In this document: positions 42,723 to 51,653 of the stretch, one piece after another | Position numbering within the stretch: position 1 is the first letter of the stretch | Layout: every line of letters starts with the position of its first letter | Source of the DNA: Nocardiopsis alborubida | GTDB lineage: Bacteria > Actinomycetota > Actinomycetes > Streptosporangiales > Streptosporangiaceae | DNA: 64,000 bases | Direction: 5' to 3' | Assembly: GCF_012396365.1 (NCBI RefSeq) | Contig: NZ_JAAXPG010000029.1 | Coordinates: 1 to 64,000, forward strand | Program-made: the position numbers and the translations under genes | Notes under the pieces: model-generated | The model's input: the letters and a program-made list of their open reading frames with translations, nothing else | What the model was told of the DNA's origin: nothing | Databases searched by the model: none

Positions 42723-44195
42723 TCAGGCCCCGTCCGCGCCCTCGCCCTTGGCCCAGGCGGTGACCAGCCGCTGGGCGTCGGGGCGGCGCGGCATGGCCAC
42801 GATGAGCAGGTCGTTCTCACGGATCCGGGTGTGCGCCGAGGGCACCAGCACCCGCTTGCCCCGCACGATCGTGGTGACCAGGCCGTGCGGCGGGTCCAGC
42901 TCCCCGAGCCGCCTGCCCACGATGTAGAGCCCCGGCGCCGCGCGCACCTCGATCAGCTCGGTGCCCAGGTCGCTGATGGGGACGTCCGCCGCCACGGGGT
43001 CGAGCGAGTGGCCGTCCCGGGTCAGCCCCAGCAGGCCCGCGGCGGCGCGGATGCTGGTGCCCTGCACCGCCGCGGAGACCAGCACGACGAAGAAGACGAC
43101 GTTGAAGATCAGGGCGCCGTCCGGGTACCCGGCCACGAAGGGGAACGTGGCCAGCACGATCGGCACGGCCCCGCGCAGCCCGACCCAGCTGACGAAGACG
43201 ATCTCCCGCCACGTGTAGTCGAACCACACCAGGCACAGCGCCACCGTCGCCGGGCGTGCCACCAGGACCAGGACGGCGCTGACGGCCAGCCCCGGGAGCG
43301 CCACACCCGGGAGGTCGGAGGGGAAGACCAGCATGCCCAGCAGCAGGAACAGCCCCACCTCGGCGGTGTTGGACAGCCCTTCGTGGAAGGTCCGGATGCC
43401 CCGCCGGTGCAGGGGCGCGCGGGCGCCCACGACCAGCCCGGTGACGTAGACCGCGAGGAAGCCCGAGGCGCCCGCCAGCGCCGCGACGCCGTAGGAGGCC
43501 CCGGCCACGCCCAGCGCCAGCACCGGGTAGACCCCGGCCGGGCCCAGGTTGACGCGGGTCAGCAGCCAGCTTCCGGCCAGCCCCGCCACGGCGCCCACGA
43601 CCAGGCCCCCGACCAGCTGTATGAGGCCGAACAGCGCCCACTCGGCCGGTGACGGCGTGTCCTGCCAGGTGGCGATGAGGCCGATGGTGAGCAGGATGGC
43701 GACGGGGTCGTTGGCGCCGGACTCCACCTCCAGCAGGGAGGCGACCTTGCGGGGCAGCGGGGCCCTCCGTAGCATGGCGAACACCGCCGCGGCGTCGGTG
43801 GAGGCCACGACCGCGCCGATGAGCAGGGCGGTCAGGGGGCGCACGTCCAACAGCAGGTACGTGCCCGCCGCCAGGATCAGCGCCGTGCCCGCCACGGCCA
43901 CGGTGGCCAGCGCGAACCCGGGGGCGGCGGCGCGCCGCAGGTCCCCGGGCTTGGTCGTCAGGCCGCCCTCGAAGAGGATGAGGATCAGTCCGACGGCTCC
44001 GCCGATCTGGGCGATCTCGGGGTTGTCCAGCCGGACCAGCCCGAGCCCGTCGTCGGCGATGAGCATGCCCAGGGCCAGGAAGAGCAGCAGACCGGGCAGC
44101 CGGATGCGGTTGGCGAAGCCCGAGGCCAGGATCGCCGCCACCAGCAGGAGTCCGGCCGCCAGGATCCACCCGTCGGCGGGCAGGTGCACTGCCAT
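42723..44195 (-). CDS. Potassium/proton antiporter (CPA1, NhaP2/CvrA-like)
   Basis: A 490-residue cation/proton antiporter with about 12 membrane helices and a C-terminal TrkA-C/RCK_C domain (about residues 400-480, ENDLLIVAMPRR). The ion-binding helix motif VESGANDPVAILLT is characteristic of CPA1 members, and VGLRGAVPIVLA is also conserved. It would exchange K+ or Na+ for protons across the cell membrane, with nucleotide control through the RCK domain. The ATG at 44195 is divergent from a universal stress protein gene 46 bp away. Confidence 0.9.
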   Translation of the reverse strand: MAVHLPADGWILAAGLLLVAAILASGFANRIRLPGLLLFLALGMLIADDGLGLVRLDNPEIAQIGGAVGLILILFEGGLTTKPGDLRRAAAPGFALATVAVAGTALILAAGTYLLLDVRPLTALLIGAVVASTDAAAVFAMLRRAPLPRKVASLLEVESGANDPVAILLTIGLIATWQDTPSPAEWALFGLIQLVGGLVVGAVAGLAGSWLLTRVNLGPAGVYPVLALGVAGASYGVAALAGASGFLAVYVTGLVVGARAPLHRRGIRTFHEGLSNTAEVGLFLLLGMLVFPSDLPGVALPGLAVSAVLVLVARPATVALCLVWFDYTWREIVFVSWVGLRGAVPIVLATFPFVAGYPDGALIFNVVFFVVLVSAAVQGTSIRAAAGLLGLTRDGHSLDPVAADVPISDLGTELIEVRAAPGLYIVGRRLGELDPPHGLVTTIVRGKRVLVPSAHTRIRENDLLIVAMPRRPDAQRLVTAWAKGEGADGA

Positions 44196-44241
44196 GGTTC
44201 CCCCGTCGTCGGCTCTGGGGCGCGGTGGAGGGGGAGTGCCG

Positions 44242-45066
44242 ATGGCCGCCGGTGGTGAAGACGGCGCCGCACGGGCCCCCACCCGCGCCATCACCCGGTT
44301 CCTGGTGCCCCTGGACGGCACCGCCGGTGCGGCCGCCGCCCTCGGCCCCGCGCTGCGCGCCGCCCGCGTCCTGCGGGTCCCCCTGGAACTGCTGACCGTG
44401 CACGACCGCGTGAACCGCACGTGGGCCGAGGACGTCGACGCGATCGCCGCGGGCCTGGACTACGACCGCGTCGAGGTCTCCATGGTCGGCTCCGGCTGGC
44501 CGGGGGACGTGATCGTCGACGCGGTCGCCGAGCAGCCCGGAACGGTCGTGTGCATGGCCACCCACAACCGGGACCGGTTCTCACGCCTGGTGGCGGGCAG
44601 CGTCACCGAACACGTACTGCGCCAGGCCGCCGCCCCGGTGCTCATGATAGGTCCCGGGTACCTGCGGGACGAGGGAGGCGGGGCCGGTGGCCGCGCCCTC
44701 GTGTGCCTGGACGGCGGCTCCCGCGACACCGCCACCCTCGCCCTGGGGCGGGGGTGGGCCCGCCAGCTCGGGCTGGAGGTGGAGCTGGTGCACGTGGCCT
44801 CGCCCGGCGGGGCGGCCGTGGCAGAGACGCGGCTGTCGGGGGCCGCGCGGAGGCTGGAGGCGGACGGCCTGGCGGTCCGGACGACCGTGCTGACCGGCGC
44901 CGACCCCGCGGGCGACATCACCGGGCTGCTCCACCGCCGCCCCGGCGCCCTGGCGGTGCTCGCCAGCCGCGCCCGGGTGGGGATTCCCAAGCTCGTCCTG
45001 GGCAGCGTCAGCTCGCGGATCCTCGCGGCCAGCCCCCGCCCCCTCCTCCTCACGCGTTCGTCCTGA
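44242..45066 (+). CDS. Universal stress protein, two UspA domains
   Basis: A 274-residue protein with tandem UspA domains (about residues 15-140 and 150-274). The first domain has FLVPLDGTAGAAAAL and the nucleotide-binding-like segment VAGSVTEHVLRQAAAPVLMI; the second repeats it as LVLGSVSSRILAASPRPLLL. The GxxG(9)G(S/T) ATP motif is degenerate. The ATG at 44242 follows GGAGGGGGAG. Divergent pairing with a K+/H+ antiporter suggests a joint response to ionic or pH stress. Confidence 0.88.
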   Translation: MAAGGEDGAARAPTRAITRFLVPLDGTAGAAAALGPALRAARVLRVPLELLTVHDRVNRTWAEDVDAIAAGLDYDRVEVSMVGSGWPGDVIVDAVAEQPGTVVCMATHNRDRFSRLVAGSVTEHVLRQAAAPVLMIGPGYLRDEGGGAGGRALVCLDGGSRDTATLALGRGWARQLGLEVELVHVASPGGAAVAETRLSGAARRLEADGLAVRTTVLTGADPAGDITGLLHRRPGALAVLASRARVGIPKLVLGSVSSRILAASPRPLLLTRSS

Positions 45067-45302
45067 GGTCCCGCCCCGCCCCCGGTGCGCTGACCGGAGA
45101 CGCTGCCCGTGCGACGCGAGGGACCTCGACGTGGAACCGCTGACCGCCCGCCGCGGCACCGGGCACGGCTCCGGCCCGAGCGTCCAGCGCTGGGCCGTGG
45201 CGCGCCTTCGCCCGCCCGTACCGGATTGCGCCGCCCGCGCATCCGCTGGAAGGCACGCGACGACATCCACGAAGCCTTCCCCGCCCCGGGACGCGCACTC
45301 CT

Positions 45303-45332
45303 CTGCCGCGACGTCTGAAGTCGTCGCGGCAG
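45303..45332. terminator. Hairpin between the stress protein and MerR genes
   Basis: A perfect 10-bp inverted repeat, CTGCCGCGAC (45303-45312) and GTCGCGGCAG (45323-45332), lies between the convergent genes. The 270 bp before it hold no supportable gene. Confidence 0.55.
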
Positions 45333-45338
45333 GGGGCC

Positions 45339-45704
45339 TCACCGCATGTGGGAGCAGTCGGCGTCAGGGTTTCGCGTGACGTCGATCACGTCGTCGAGTC
45401 GGTCGCGCACGGCGAGCAGGTCGGTGATCCGCTGGTCGATGCGGCCGCGCTCGGCCACCAGCTGGTCCAGGAGTGCCGGGTGCGCCTCACCCGAGTCCAC
45501 GCACGGCAGCACATCGCGGACCACTCTGCTGGGGAGGCCCGCGGCGTACAGCTGTTGGATCAACCGGACGCGCTGGACGGCGGTGTCGGGGTAGTGCCGA
45601 TGGCCGCCGGGGCTGCGGTCAGCCTGGAGCAGGTCCTGTTCCTCGTAGTAGCGCAGTGCCCGGACGCTCACTCCCGCCTTCTCGGCGACCTCACCGATGC
45701 GCAC
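45339..45704 (-). CDS. MerR-family transcriptional regulator
   Basis: A 121-residue MerR regulator. The winged helix-turn-helix IGEVAEKAGVSVRALRYYEEQDLL (cited as EVAEKAGVSVRALRYYEE) and the RSPGGHRHYPD wing are textbook; a coiled-coil dimerisation helix follows. Two cysteines (Cys in LPCVD and near the C terminus, DCSHMR) could sense a thiol-reactive signal. GTG 45704 has a GGAGGAGG site four bases away. It is divergent from a quinone-reductase-like gene whose promoter has a MerR-type layout. Confidence 0.9.
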   Translation of the reverse strand: MRIGEVAEKAGVSVRALRYYEEQDLLQADRSPGGHRHYPDTAVQRVRLIQQLYAAGLPSRVVRDVLPCVDSGEAHPALLDQLVAERGRIDQRITDLLAVRDRLDDVIDVTRNPDADCSHMR

Positions 45705-45736
45705 CGGCCCTCCTCCGCCCGGGCGGACCGCCCGAC

Positions 45737-45768
45737 TTGAAGCTGACGCCAACGTCAGGTCCTAGCGT
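45737..45768 (+). promoter_or_regulatory. MerR-type promoter of the quinone-reductase-like gene
   Basis: TTGAAG (45737-45742) and TAGCGT (45763-45768) are separated by 20 bp containing the perfect inverted repeat CTGACG-CCAA-CGTCAG (45743-45758). The long spacer with a central palindrome is what MerR activators untwist. Confidence 0.75.
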
Positions 45769-45850
45769 AGCGGGTGTCGGCGTTCGCCGAACATTTTCCC
45801 CACTGATCCCACGAACGGCCGGTTCAGGCCGTGTGGAAAGGCCGGCCCTC

Positions 45851-46756
45851 ATGCGCGCAGTCCGCTATCACGAGTACGGCGGTGTGGAGACCCTCGTGGT
45901 CGAGCAGGCGCCGGACCCGCGTCCCGGGCCCGGTGAGATCCTCGTCCGCGTCGCGGCGGCCGGCGTCAATCCCATCGACTGGAAGGTGCGTTCCGGTGCG
46001 GTGCGCGAAATCCTCCCCGTGGACCTGCCCGCGATTCCCGGGCGTGACGCCGTCGGTGTGGTCGACGAGATCGGCGCGGGCGTGCGGGGGGTGAGCATCG
46101 GCGACCGTGTCTTCGGGCTGGGCGGCGTCACCGGAGCGACGGCGGAGTTGGCCGTGCTTTCGGCCTGGGCCCACGCGCCTGCCACATGGACCGAGGAGGA
46201 GGCCGCCGGCGCGGGCCTGGCGTCCGTGACCGCGTTGGGCGGGCTGAAGGCGCTCGGTCCCCTGCGGGGGCGCACCCTGCTCGTCGAAGGCGCTGCCGGA
46301 GGCGTGGGCAGTGCCGCGGTCGAGATCGCGGTGGCCCGGGGCGCCACCGTGATCGGGACGGCCAGCGAGCGCAACCACGAGTTCCTCACCTCCCTCGGAG
46401 CCGTTCCCACCACCTACGGCACCGGCCTCGCACGGCGCCTGGCCACCCTGGCACCCGCAGGTGTCGACCTCGCGCTCGACACCGCGGCCTCCGGCTCCCT
46501 GGCCGACCTCGTCGCGATCGTGGGCGACCCCGCTCGCGTGTCGACGGTCGCCGACCACATCAATGCCCAGCGCCTGGGTGTGCACCTGGCCAACGCGGAG
46601 AACGACTCCACGCTCCTCGCCGAGGCGGGCGAACTCGGCCGGCAAGGCCGCTACACACCGCGCGTCGAGCGGACTTATCCCATCGAACGGATCGCGGAAG
46701 CGCACGCGTACGCCGAGCGCGGACACACGCGGGGAAAGATCGTGGTCCGCATCTGA
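45851..46756 (+). CDS. NADP-dependent oxidoreductase (quinone-reductase-like MDR)
   Basis: A 301-residue medium-chain dehydrogenase/reductase lacking the zinc-binding cysteines, as in quinone oxidoreductases. The N-terminal part has RYHEYGGVETL and AAGVNPIDWKVRSG; the nucleotide-binding loop is VEGAAGGVGSAAVEIA. It would reduce quinones or other electrophiles with NADPH. Its promoter carries a MerR-type operator next to the divergent merR gene, which makes it the likely target of that regulator. Confidence 0.9.
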   Translation: MRAVRYHEYGGVETLVVEQAPDPRPGPGEILVRVAAAGVNPIDWKVRSGAVREILPVDLPAIPGRDAVGVVDEIGAGVRGVSIGDRVFGLGGVTGATAELAVLSAWAHAPATWTEEEAAGAGLASVTALGGLKALGPLRGRTLLVEGAAGGVGSAAVEIAVARGATVIGTASERNHEFLTSLGAVPTTYGTGLARRLATLAPAGVDLALDTAASGSLADLVAIVGDPARVSTVADHINAQRLGVHLANAENDSTLLAEAGELGRQGRYTPRVERTYPIERIAEAHAYAERGHTRGKIVVRI

Positions 46757-46776
46757 GTCCCGGTGCGGCCGGTGCC

Positions 46777-47256
46777 TCAGCCGGTGGCCAGGGCCTCGCG
46801 GTAGTGCGCGATGAGCGCCTCGTCGGGGCCGGCCTGCGTCCGCTCCGCGCGCCCGTCCAGCACGGCGGCGAGGGTGCGCAGGCACACGTCCCATCCGGCC
46901 GCGGTGTTGGCCGTCCAGGCCGGGTCGGCGACGGTGTTGGACAGGCGCAGCACGCACCCGTCACCGTCCTCCTCCAGGGTCCAGCGCAGGTCCTCGCCGT
47001 CCCAGTGGAAGGCCAGGACGTGCGGCGGGGCGAACTCGGTGATCGGCGCGGTCTGCGGTTCCTCGCCGGGGAAGGTGAGCGTGAGCGCGCCGCCCTCGCG
47101 CGCGTCGATCGCCACCCGGCAGGGGAACCACCGGCTGAGCGCCTCGTCGGTGGTCAGCGCGGACCAGACCGCCGACAGCGGGTGCGGGTAGCGGCGGGTG
47201 AAGTGCAGTACGGGTGCGCCGGGCGTGCTCGCGTCGACGCTGACCTCGGTGCTCAT
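46777..47256 (-). CDS. SRPBCC (AHSA1-like) domain protein
   Basis: A 159-residue START-like protein with the pattern FTRRYPHPLSAVWSALTTDE, RWFPCRV, GALTLTFPGEE and a closing helix AGWDVCLRTLAAVLDG. It is the second gene of an ArsR/SRPBCC pair, its ATG overlapping the regulator stop. The ligand is unknown. It is a distant paralogue of the SRPBCC protein at 19302-19778. Confidence 0.88.
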   Translation of the reverse strand: MSTEVSVDASTPGAPVLHFTRRYPHPLSAVWSALTTDEALSRWFPCRVAIDAREGGALTLTFPGEEPQTAPITEFAPPHVLAFHWDGEDLRWTLEEDGDGCVLRLSNTVADPAWTANTAAGWDVCLRTLAAVLDGRAERTQAGPDEALIAHYREALATG

Positions 47257-47582
47257 GGCTGGTGCCCCTCCTGCGGGTGCGTGGAGTCCAGGTACTCGCC
47301 CAGTTCGTCCAGCCGCTCCGTCCAGAACGCCCGGTAGGGGCGCAGCCAGTCGTCCAGGTCGCGCAGCGCCTCGGCGCGCAGGCGGTAGCGCCGCCCCTGC
47401 CGCTCGGCGGTCTCGGAGACCAGTCCGGCGGTGCGCAGCACGCGCAGGTGCTTGGAGACGTTGGGCTGGCTCAGGTCCAGCCCGGCGACCAGGTCCTTGA
47501 CGAGCAGGCCCTCGCTTTGGCGCAGCGCGTCCAGGATGCGGCGCCTGCTGGGCTCGGCCAGGACGGCGAACAGATCGGGCAT
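47253..47582 (-). CDS. ArsR-family transcriptional regulator
   Basis: A 109-residue ArsR repressor with FAVLAEPSRRRILDALRQSE and the recognition helix DLSQPNVSKHLRVLRTAGL. No metal-binding cysteine pair is present. It overlaps the SRPBCC gene by ATGA. The AT-rich bases just upstream (47590-47625, including an ATGGTTATATGAC stretch) probably hold promoter and operator. Confidence 0.9.
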   Translation of the reverse strand: MPDLFAVLAEPSRRRILDALRQSEGLLVKDLVAGLDLSQPNVSKHLRVLRTAGLVSETAERQGRRYRLRAEALRDLDDWLRPYRAFWTERLDELGEYLDSTHPQEGHQP

Positions 47583-47665
47583 GCACTGAGTATGCCAACA
47601 TGGTTATATGACTGTCAAGGCATGAAAGGGGGGTCGTGCGCTCCTTCCGCTGGGGGAGCGTCCCT

Positions 47666-47697
47666 GCCTGCTGGGGGCGGCGCCGCCCCCAGCAGGC
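47666..47697. terminator. Perfect 32-bp palindrome
   Basis: The 32 bases 47666-47697 equal their own reverse complement (arm GCCTGCTGGGGGCGGC, no loop). It lies downstream of the minus-strand DUF2267 gene and upstream of the ArsR gene. A factor-independent terminator is the plain reading. Confidence 0.7.
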
Positions 47698-47769
47698 CGA
47701 AGGGCTGGCCACCCGCAGGGCCCGGGCCCCGTCGGGCGCGTCCGGCGGGGCCCGGGGCGGGTTCAGCCG

Positions 47770-48162
47770 CTAGCCGCTCAGCTCCGGTTTGCCGAACAGC
47801 GCGGCGTAGCCGGAGGGGAGCTGGCTGAGGATGTGGTTGAGCTGGCCCCCGGTGACCCGGCGGGAGACGGTGGTGAGCACGGCGCTGGCGTCCCACTCGG
47901 CGGTCCGGGGCCGGGCCCCGGTGGCGGCGCCCACCCGGGTGAGGAACTCCTCCACGCCGAAGGACTCCGCATCCAGCAGTTCGCCCTGCTGGATCGCCTC
48001 GCCCAGTTCGTCGGGCAGCTGCGCGACCAGGTGTTCCGCGCCGTTCGCCTGGAGCCGGGGCGCCAGCACGCCCAGTACCGCGCGGCTGACCTGCTCGGCC
48101 TCGTCGCGGTCGGCGTACTCGCCCAGCTCGCGGACCTCGTTCAGGAACTCGTCGTAGTGCAT
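47770..48162 (-). CDS. DUF2267 family protein
   Basis: A 130-residue all-helical DUF2267 protein: YDEFLNEVRELGEY, AVLGVLAPRL, LVAQLPDELGEAI and ILSQLPSGYAALFG are family blocks. The ATG at 48162 is chosen because GGAGGT lies eight bases before it. The function of the family is unknown; members often appear near stress genes. It stands alone. Confidence 0.88.
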   Translation of the reverse strand: MHYDEFLNEVRELGEYADRDEAEQVSRAVLGVLAPRLQANGAEHLVAQLPDELGEAIQQGELLDAESFGVEEFLTRVGAATGARPRTAEWDASAVLTTVSRRVTGGQLNHILSQLPSGYAALFGKPELSG

Positions 48163-48271
48163 CTCGACCTCCACGTGGTGGCGGATGTCCGGGTCCCCTG
48201 CCCGCTCCCCGGCGGGGGCAACCACCGGGGGAGCGGGCGGGGTCCGCGCAGGTCGGAGCCCTCGGAGGGGG

Positions 48272-49495
48272 TCAGGCGTCCGTGGGGTGGACGGCCCGGC
48301 CCCCCTTCGCCGGTCCCGGCGCGGGCGGGGCGTACAGGTCGGTGGCCTCGTGGCCCACCCGGCGCGCGGTCAGGGCCGCGGGCACCATGGCCAGCAGCGC
48401 GAGCAGGGCCAGACCGACGCCGACCCACAGCGGGGCGCGCAGCCCGAAGGCGTCGATGCCCATGCCGCCGATCCAGGAGCCGACGACCACGCCCATGGTG
48501 ATGAACGAGGAGTGCACGGTGTTGACCAGGGCGCGCGGGTTCCCGGCGCGCTGGACGCGGGTGATCATCGCGGGGTTCAGCGTGATGCCCACCAGCCCGA
48601 TGCCCGCCATCGCCAGCAGGGCGGGGACCGGCAGGTCCGCGAAGAGCGCGAAGACGCCCAGGAAGACCGTGTTGAGCGCCAGACCGGCCACGATGACGGT
48701 CACGGTGTGGGACATGGCCAGACGGCCGACCACGATGTTGCCGACGACCGTCGCCCCGCCGTAGCCCAGGAGCAGCAGCGGCACGATGTCGCGGGAGAAA
48801 CCGGTGACCTCGGTGAGGATCGGTGTGAAGTAGGAGAACGCGGCGAAGGTGGCGCCGATGATGAGCGTGGAGGTGGCCATGACCGTCCACAGGCGCGGGC
48901 GGCGGAACACCTCCAACTCGGAGCGCAGGGCCCCGGCCTCCTCGGCCTTCTCCAGGCGTGGCAGGGCGAGCATGGTGGCCACTGCCACGATCACGGTCAG
49001 CGCACCGACGGCGGCGAAGGCGGCGCGCCAGCCGAACTGTCCGCCGATGAGCGTGGACAGCGGCAGGCCGAGCAGGGTGCCCACCATGAGGCCCTGGAGG
49101 GCCACACCGGTGGCGCGTCCGCGCAAGTGCGGATCGGTGACCTGGGCGACCGCCGACAGGGCGACGCCGAAGAACGCGCCGGAGGCCGCCCCGGTGACCA
49201 CGCGGGCCACGAGCATGGGCCAGTAGGAGGTGGAGAGGGCGGCCAGCGCGTTGCCGACGAAGAAGACGGCGAACAGCACCATCAGCGCGTGGTTCGTGCG
49301 CAGCCGGAGCACAGACAGGGTCGCCAGCGGACCGCCGAGCGCCATCGCCAGCGCGAACGCGGTGATGAGGTAGCCGATCTGCGGGATGGTGGCCCCGAGG
49401 TCCTCGGACATCTGCGGCATGAGTCCGCCGACGAGCAGCTCACTGGTGACCATGGCGAAGATGCCGAGCGCCATGAGGTGGACGGACTTGGGCAC
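48272..49495 (-). CDS. MFS transporter (DHA1/AraJ-type efflux)
   Basis: A 407-residue, twelve-helix MFS protein close to the AraJ/PbuE drug/H+ antiporter branch. FAMVTSELLVGGLMPQM, RVVTGAASGAFFGVAL and DPHLRGRATGVALQGLMVG (cited in part as RGRATGVALQ) are typical. It starts at GTG 49495 behind GAAAGGAA. A TetR gene upstream in the same direction is the likely regulator. The substrate is not known. Confidence 0.88.
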   Translation of the reverse strand: MPKSVHLMALGIFAMVTSELLVGGLMPQMSEDLGATIPQIGYLITAFALAMALGGPLATLSVLRLRTNHALMVLFAVFFVGNALAALSTSYWPMLVARVVTGAASGAFFGVALSAVAQVTDPHLRGRATGVALQGLMVGTLLGLPLSTLIGGQFGWRAAFAAVGALTVIVAVATMLALPRLEKAEEAGALRSELEVFRRPRLWTVMATSTLIIGATFAAFSYFTPILTEVTGFSRDIVPLLLLGYGGATVVGNIVVGRLAMSHTVTVIVAGLALNTVFLGVFALFADLPVPALLAMAGIGLVGITLNPAMITRVQRAGNPRALVNTVHSSFITMGVVVGSWIGGMGIDAFGLRAPLWVGVGLALLALLAMVPAALTARRVGHEATDLYAPPAPGPAKGGRAVHPTDA

Positions 49496-49511
49496 GGGGG
49501 GTTCCTTTCAG

Positions 49512-49535
49512 GTTTTGAATCGATCAGACCAAAAC
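49512..49535. promoter_or_regulatory. Inverted repeat at the MFS promoter
   Basis: GTTTTG (49512-49517) and CAAAAC (49530-49535) form an inverted repeat in an AT-rich stretch just upstream of the MFS start. It is a candidate site for the adjacent TetR regulator. Confidence 0.4.
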
Positions 49536-49722
49536 TGGGGCGCACGGAGAGACGCGCGACGGGCATACGGCAGCACCGGCGCGGGAGCGGAGGGTCCGCA
49601 CGGGCACGCGGGTTCGGGGGCGGTCGGGCTGGGGCGGGGCTCGGGGGCGCGGGGGCGTCAGGTCAGGGGGCGGCGCGGGACGGGGAGCGGGCGGGCCCGG
49701 GGAGGGCGGTGGGGAAGGCGGG

Positions 49723-50319
49723 TCAGGGCCGGAGCGCCTCGATCCCGGTCGATGCGACGCCCTCCAGCACCGTGCGCCCGGCGCCCGACTGGGCCGCGAC
49801 CCTCATCCCCGAGATGAGGGAGACCACGTACCAGGCCAGGTCGCCGGGGTCGCGGTCGGCGGCGATCGAGCCGTCGAGCTGGCCGTCCATGACGGTCAGA
49901 CGCAGGGAGGACAGGCGTTTGTGCAGGTCGGCCTCCACCATTTGGGCGACTTCCGGGTTGCGCGAGGCGATCGTGGTGATGGTGTTGACGGTGAAGCAGC
50001 CCGCTCCGCGGCCGCTCTCCCGGTTGGCGGTCTCGTCGGCCACGATCACGGCGAGCAGCGACCCGATCCGGTCCAGCCCGCTGCCCTCCGCGGAGTCCAG
50101 CACGGTTCCCTGGCGCGCGGTCATGGTGGTGACGTAGTGGGAGAGCGCCCGGCGGAACAGGTGCTCCTTGGAGTGGAAGGTGTTGTAGAGGCTGCTGCGG
50201 GTCAGCCCGGTCGCCTGGCACAGGTCGGCCGTGGAGGTCCCGTCGAAGCCCTTGGCCCGGAACGCCTCGTAGGCGGCCCGGATCACGTGCTCCTCGTCGA
50301 ACTGGCGTGGTCTGCCCAT
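49723..50319 (-). CDS. TetR-family transcriptional regulator
   Basis: A 198-residue TetR regulator with MGRPRQFDEEHVIRAAYEAF and the recognition part TGLTRSSLYNTFHSKEHLF. The C-terminal half contains GCFTVNTITTIASRNPEV, typical of the TetR_C_16/YcdC-like group that senses small ligands. It is followed, in the same direction, by an MFS efflux gene, its probable target. Confidence 0.92.
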   Translation of the reverse strand: MGRPRQFDEEHVIRAAYEAFRAKGFDGTSTADLCQATGLTRSSLYNTFHSKEHLFRRALSHYVTTMTARQGTVLDSAEGSGLDRIGSLLAVIVADETANRESGRGAGCFTVNTITTIASRNPEVAQMVEADLHKRLSSLRLTVMDGQLDGSIAADRDPGDLAWYVVSLISGMRVAAQSGAGRTVLEGVASTGIEALRP

Positions 50320-50517
50320 GCTCCAGACGGTACCACTTTATGGACTGGTCGTCACAAAAAAATTGAGGGCGGAACCGGGGTGCCGACCGAGGCCGCGGAA
50401 GTGGTAGTCAGGGGCGCGGGCGCCGGGCCCGCGCCCGGTGGACGCCGTCCGGAGCGGGCCCCACGGGGCCGCGGACCCGGTCGGCATCCTCCACCAGCGC
50501 AGAGGGAGAACCACGGC

Positions 50518-51519
50518 ATGGAACACAGTCCCGTCTCACGGGCCCGGCTGGGCGGGTCGGCGGTGACGCTCAGCCCCCTCGGGCTGGGCACCGCCCCGCT
50601 CGGCAACAGCGGCTACCAGGAGGTGGACGAGGAGACCGCGGCCGCGACGGTCCTGGCGGCGTGGGAGGCGGGCGTGCGCTACTTCGACACCGCCCCCCAC
50701 TACGGCCTGGGCCTGGCCGAGCGCCGACTGGGCCGCGCCCTGGCCGGGCTGCCCCGCGAGCAGTACGTGGTCTCGACCAAGGTCGGCCGCCTGCTGGAGC
50801 CCACCCCGCACCGCGCCGGGCGGCTGGACGACCAGGGCTTCGCCGTCCCCGCCGCGTACGGGCGGCGGTGGGACTTCAGCGCCGACGGGGTGCGCCGCTC
50901 CCTGGAGCGGAGCCTGGAGCGGCTGGGCCTGGACCGGGTGGACGTGGTGCTCCTGCACGACCCCGACCACCACTGGGAGCAGGCGGTCGGGGAGGCCTAC
51001 CCGGCCCTGCACGAGCTGCGCGACCAGGGCGTGGTCGGCGCGATCGGCGCGGGCATGAACCAGGCGCGCATGCTGGAGCGCTTCGCCGTGGAGACCGACG
51101 TGGACGCCGTGCTGCTCGCGGGGAGGTACACGCTGCTGGACCAGGGCGCGGCGGCCACGATGCTCCCGGCCTGCCTGCGAGCGGGGGTGTCGGTGATCGC
51201 GGCCGGGGTCTTCAACAGCGGGATCCTTGCCGTGGACGAGCCCTCCGCCGACGCCACCTACGACTACGCGGCCGCTCCCGGACCGCTGCGCGACCGGGCG
51301 CTGCGGATCGCCGCGGTGGCCCGCCGCCACGGGGTGAGCCTGCCCCGGGCGGCGATGGCCTTCTGCGCGCGCCACCCGGCGGTGGCCGGGGTCCTGGTGG
51401 GGGCCCGCTCGGCCGGGGAGATCACGCACGACGCCCGGCTCCTGGCGGCCCCGGTCCCCGAGGCCCTGTGGGCGGACCTGGAGGCGGAGGGGCTGCTCAT
51501 CCCCGGGGCCGCGCCCTGA
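50518..51519 (+). CDS. Aldo/keto reductase (fucose/aldose dehydrogenase-like)
   Basis: A 333-residue aldo/keto reductase of the L-fucose / D-threo-aldose dehydrogenase branch. The catalytic tetrad is visible as Asp and Tyr in FDTAPHYGLGLAE, Lys in VSTKVGR and His in VLLHDPD. It would oxidise or reduce a sugar or related aldehyde with NAD(P). A GGGAGAA site precedes ATG 50518. It stands alone. Confidence 0.9.
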   Translation: MEHSPVSRARLGGSAVTLSPLGLGTAPLGNSGYQEVDEETAAATVLAAWEAGVRYFDTAPHYGLGLAERRLGRALAGLPREQYVVSTKVGRLLEPTPHRAGRLDDQGFAVPAAYGRRWDFSADGVRRSLERSLERLGLDRVDVVLLHDPDHHWEQAVGEAYPALHELRDQGVVGAIGAGMNQARMLERFAVETDVDAVLLAGRYTLLDQGAAATMLPACLRAGVSVIAAGVFNSGILAVDEPSADATYDYAAAPGPLRDRALRIAAVARRHGVSLPRAAMAFCARHPAVAGVLVGARSAGEITHDARLLAAPVPEALWADLEAEGLLIPGAAP

Positions 51520-51653
51520 GCCCGGACGCCGGGCCCGCCGCGCGGACGGGTGCGAGGACCGCCTTCCGCATGGGTGGGCTCCGCGGCGCCGTGGCGACCG
51601 GACGCCACGGAGCTTCGGGGTCTCCCGCCGTGCGGGGCCTCCGTCGTAGGGTG

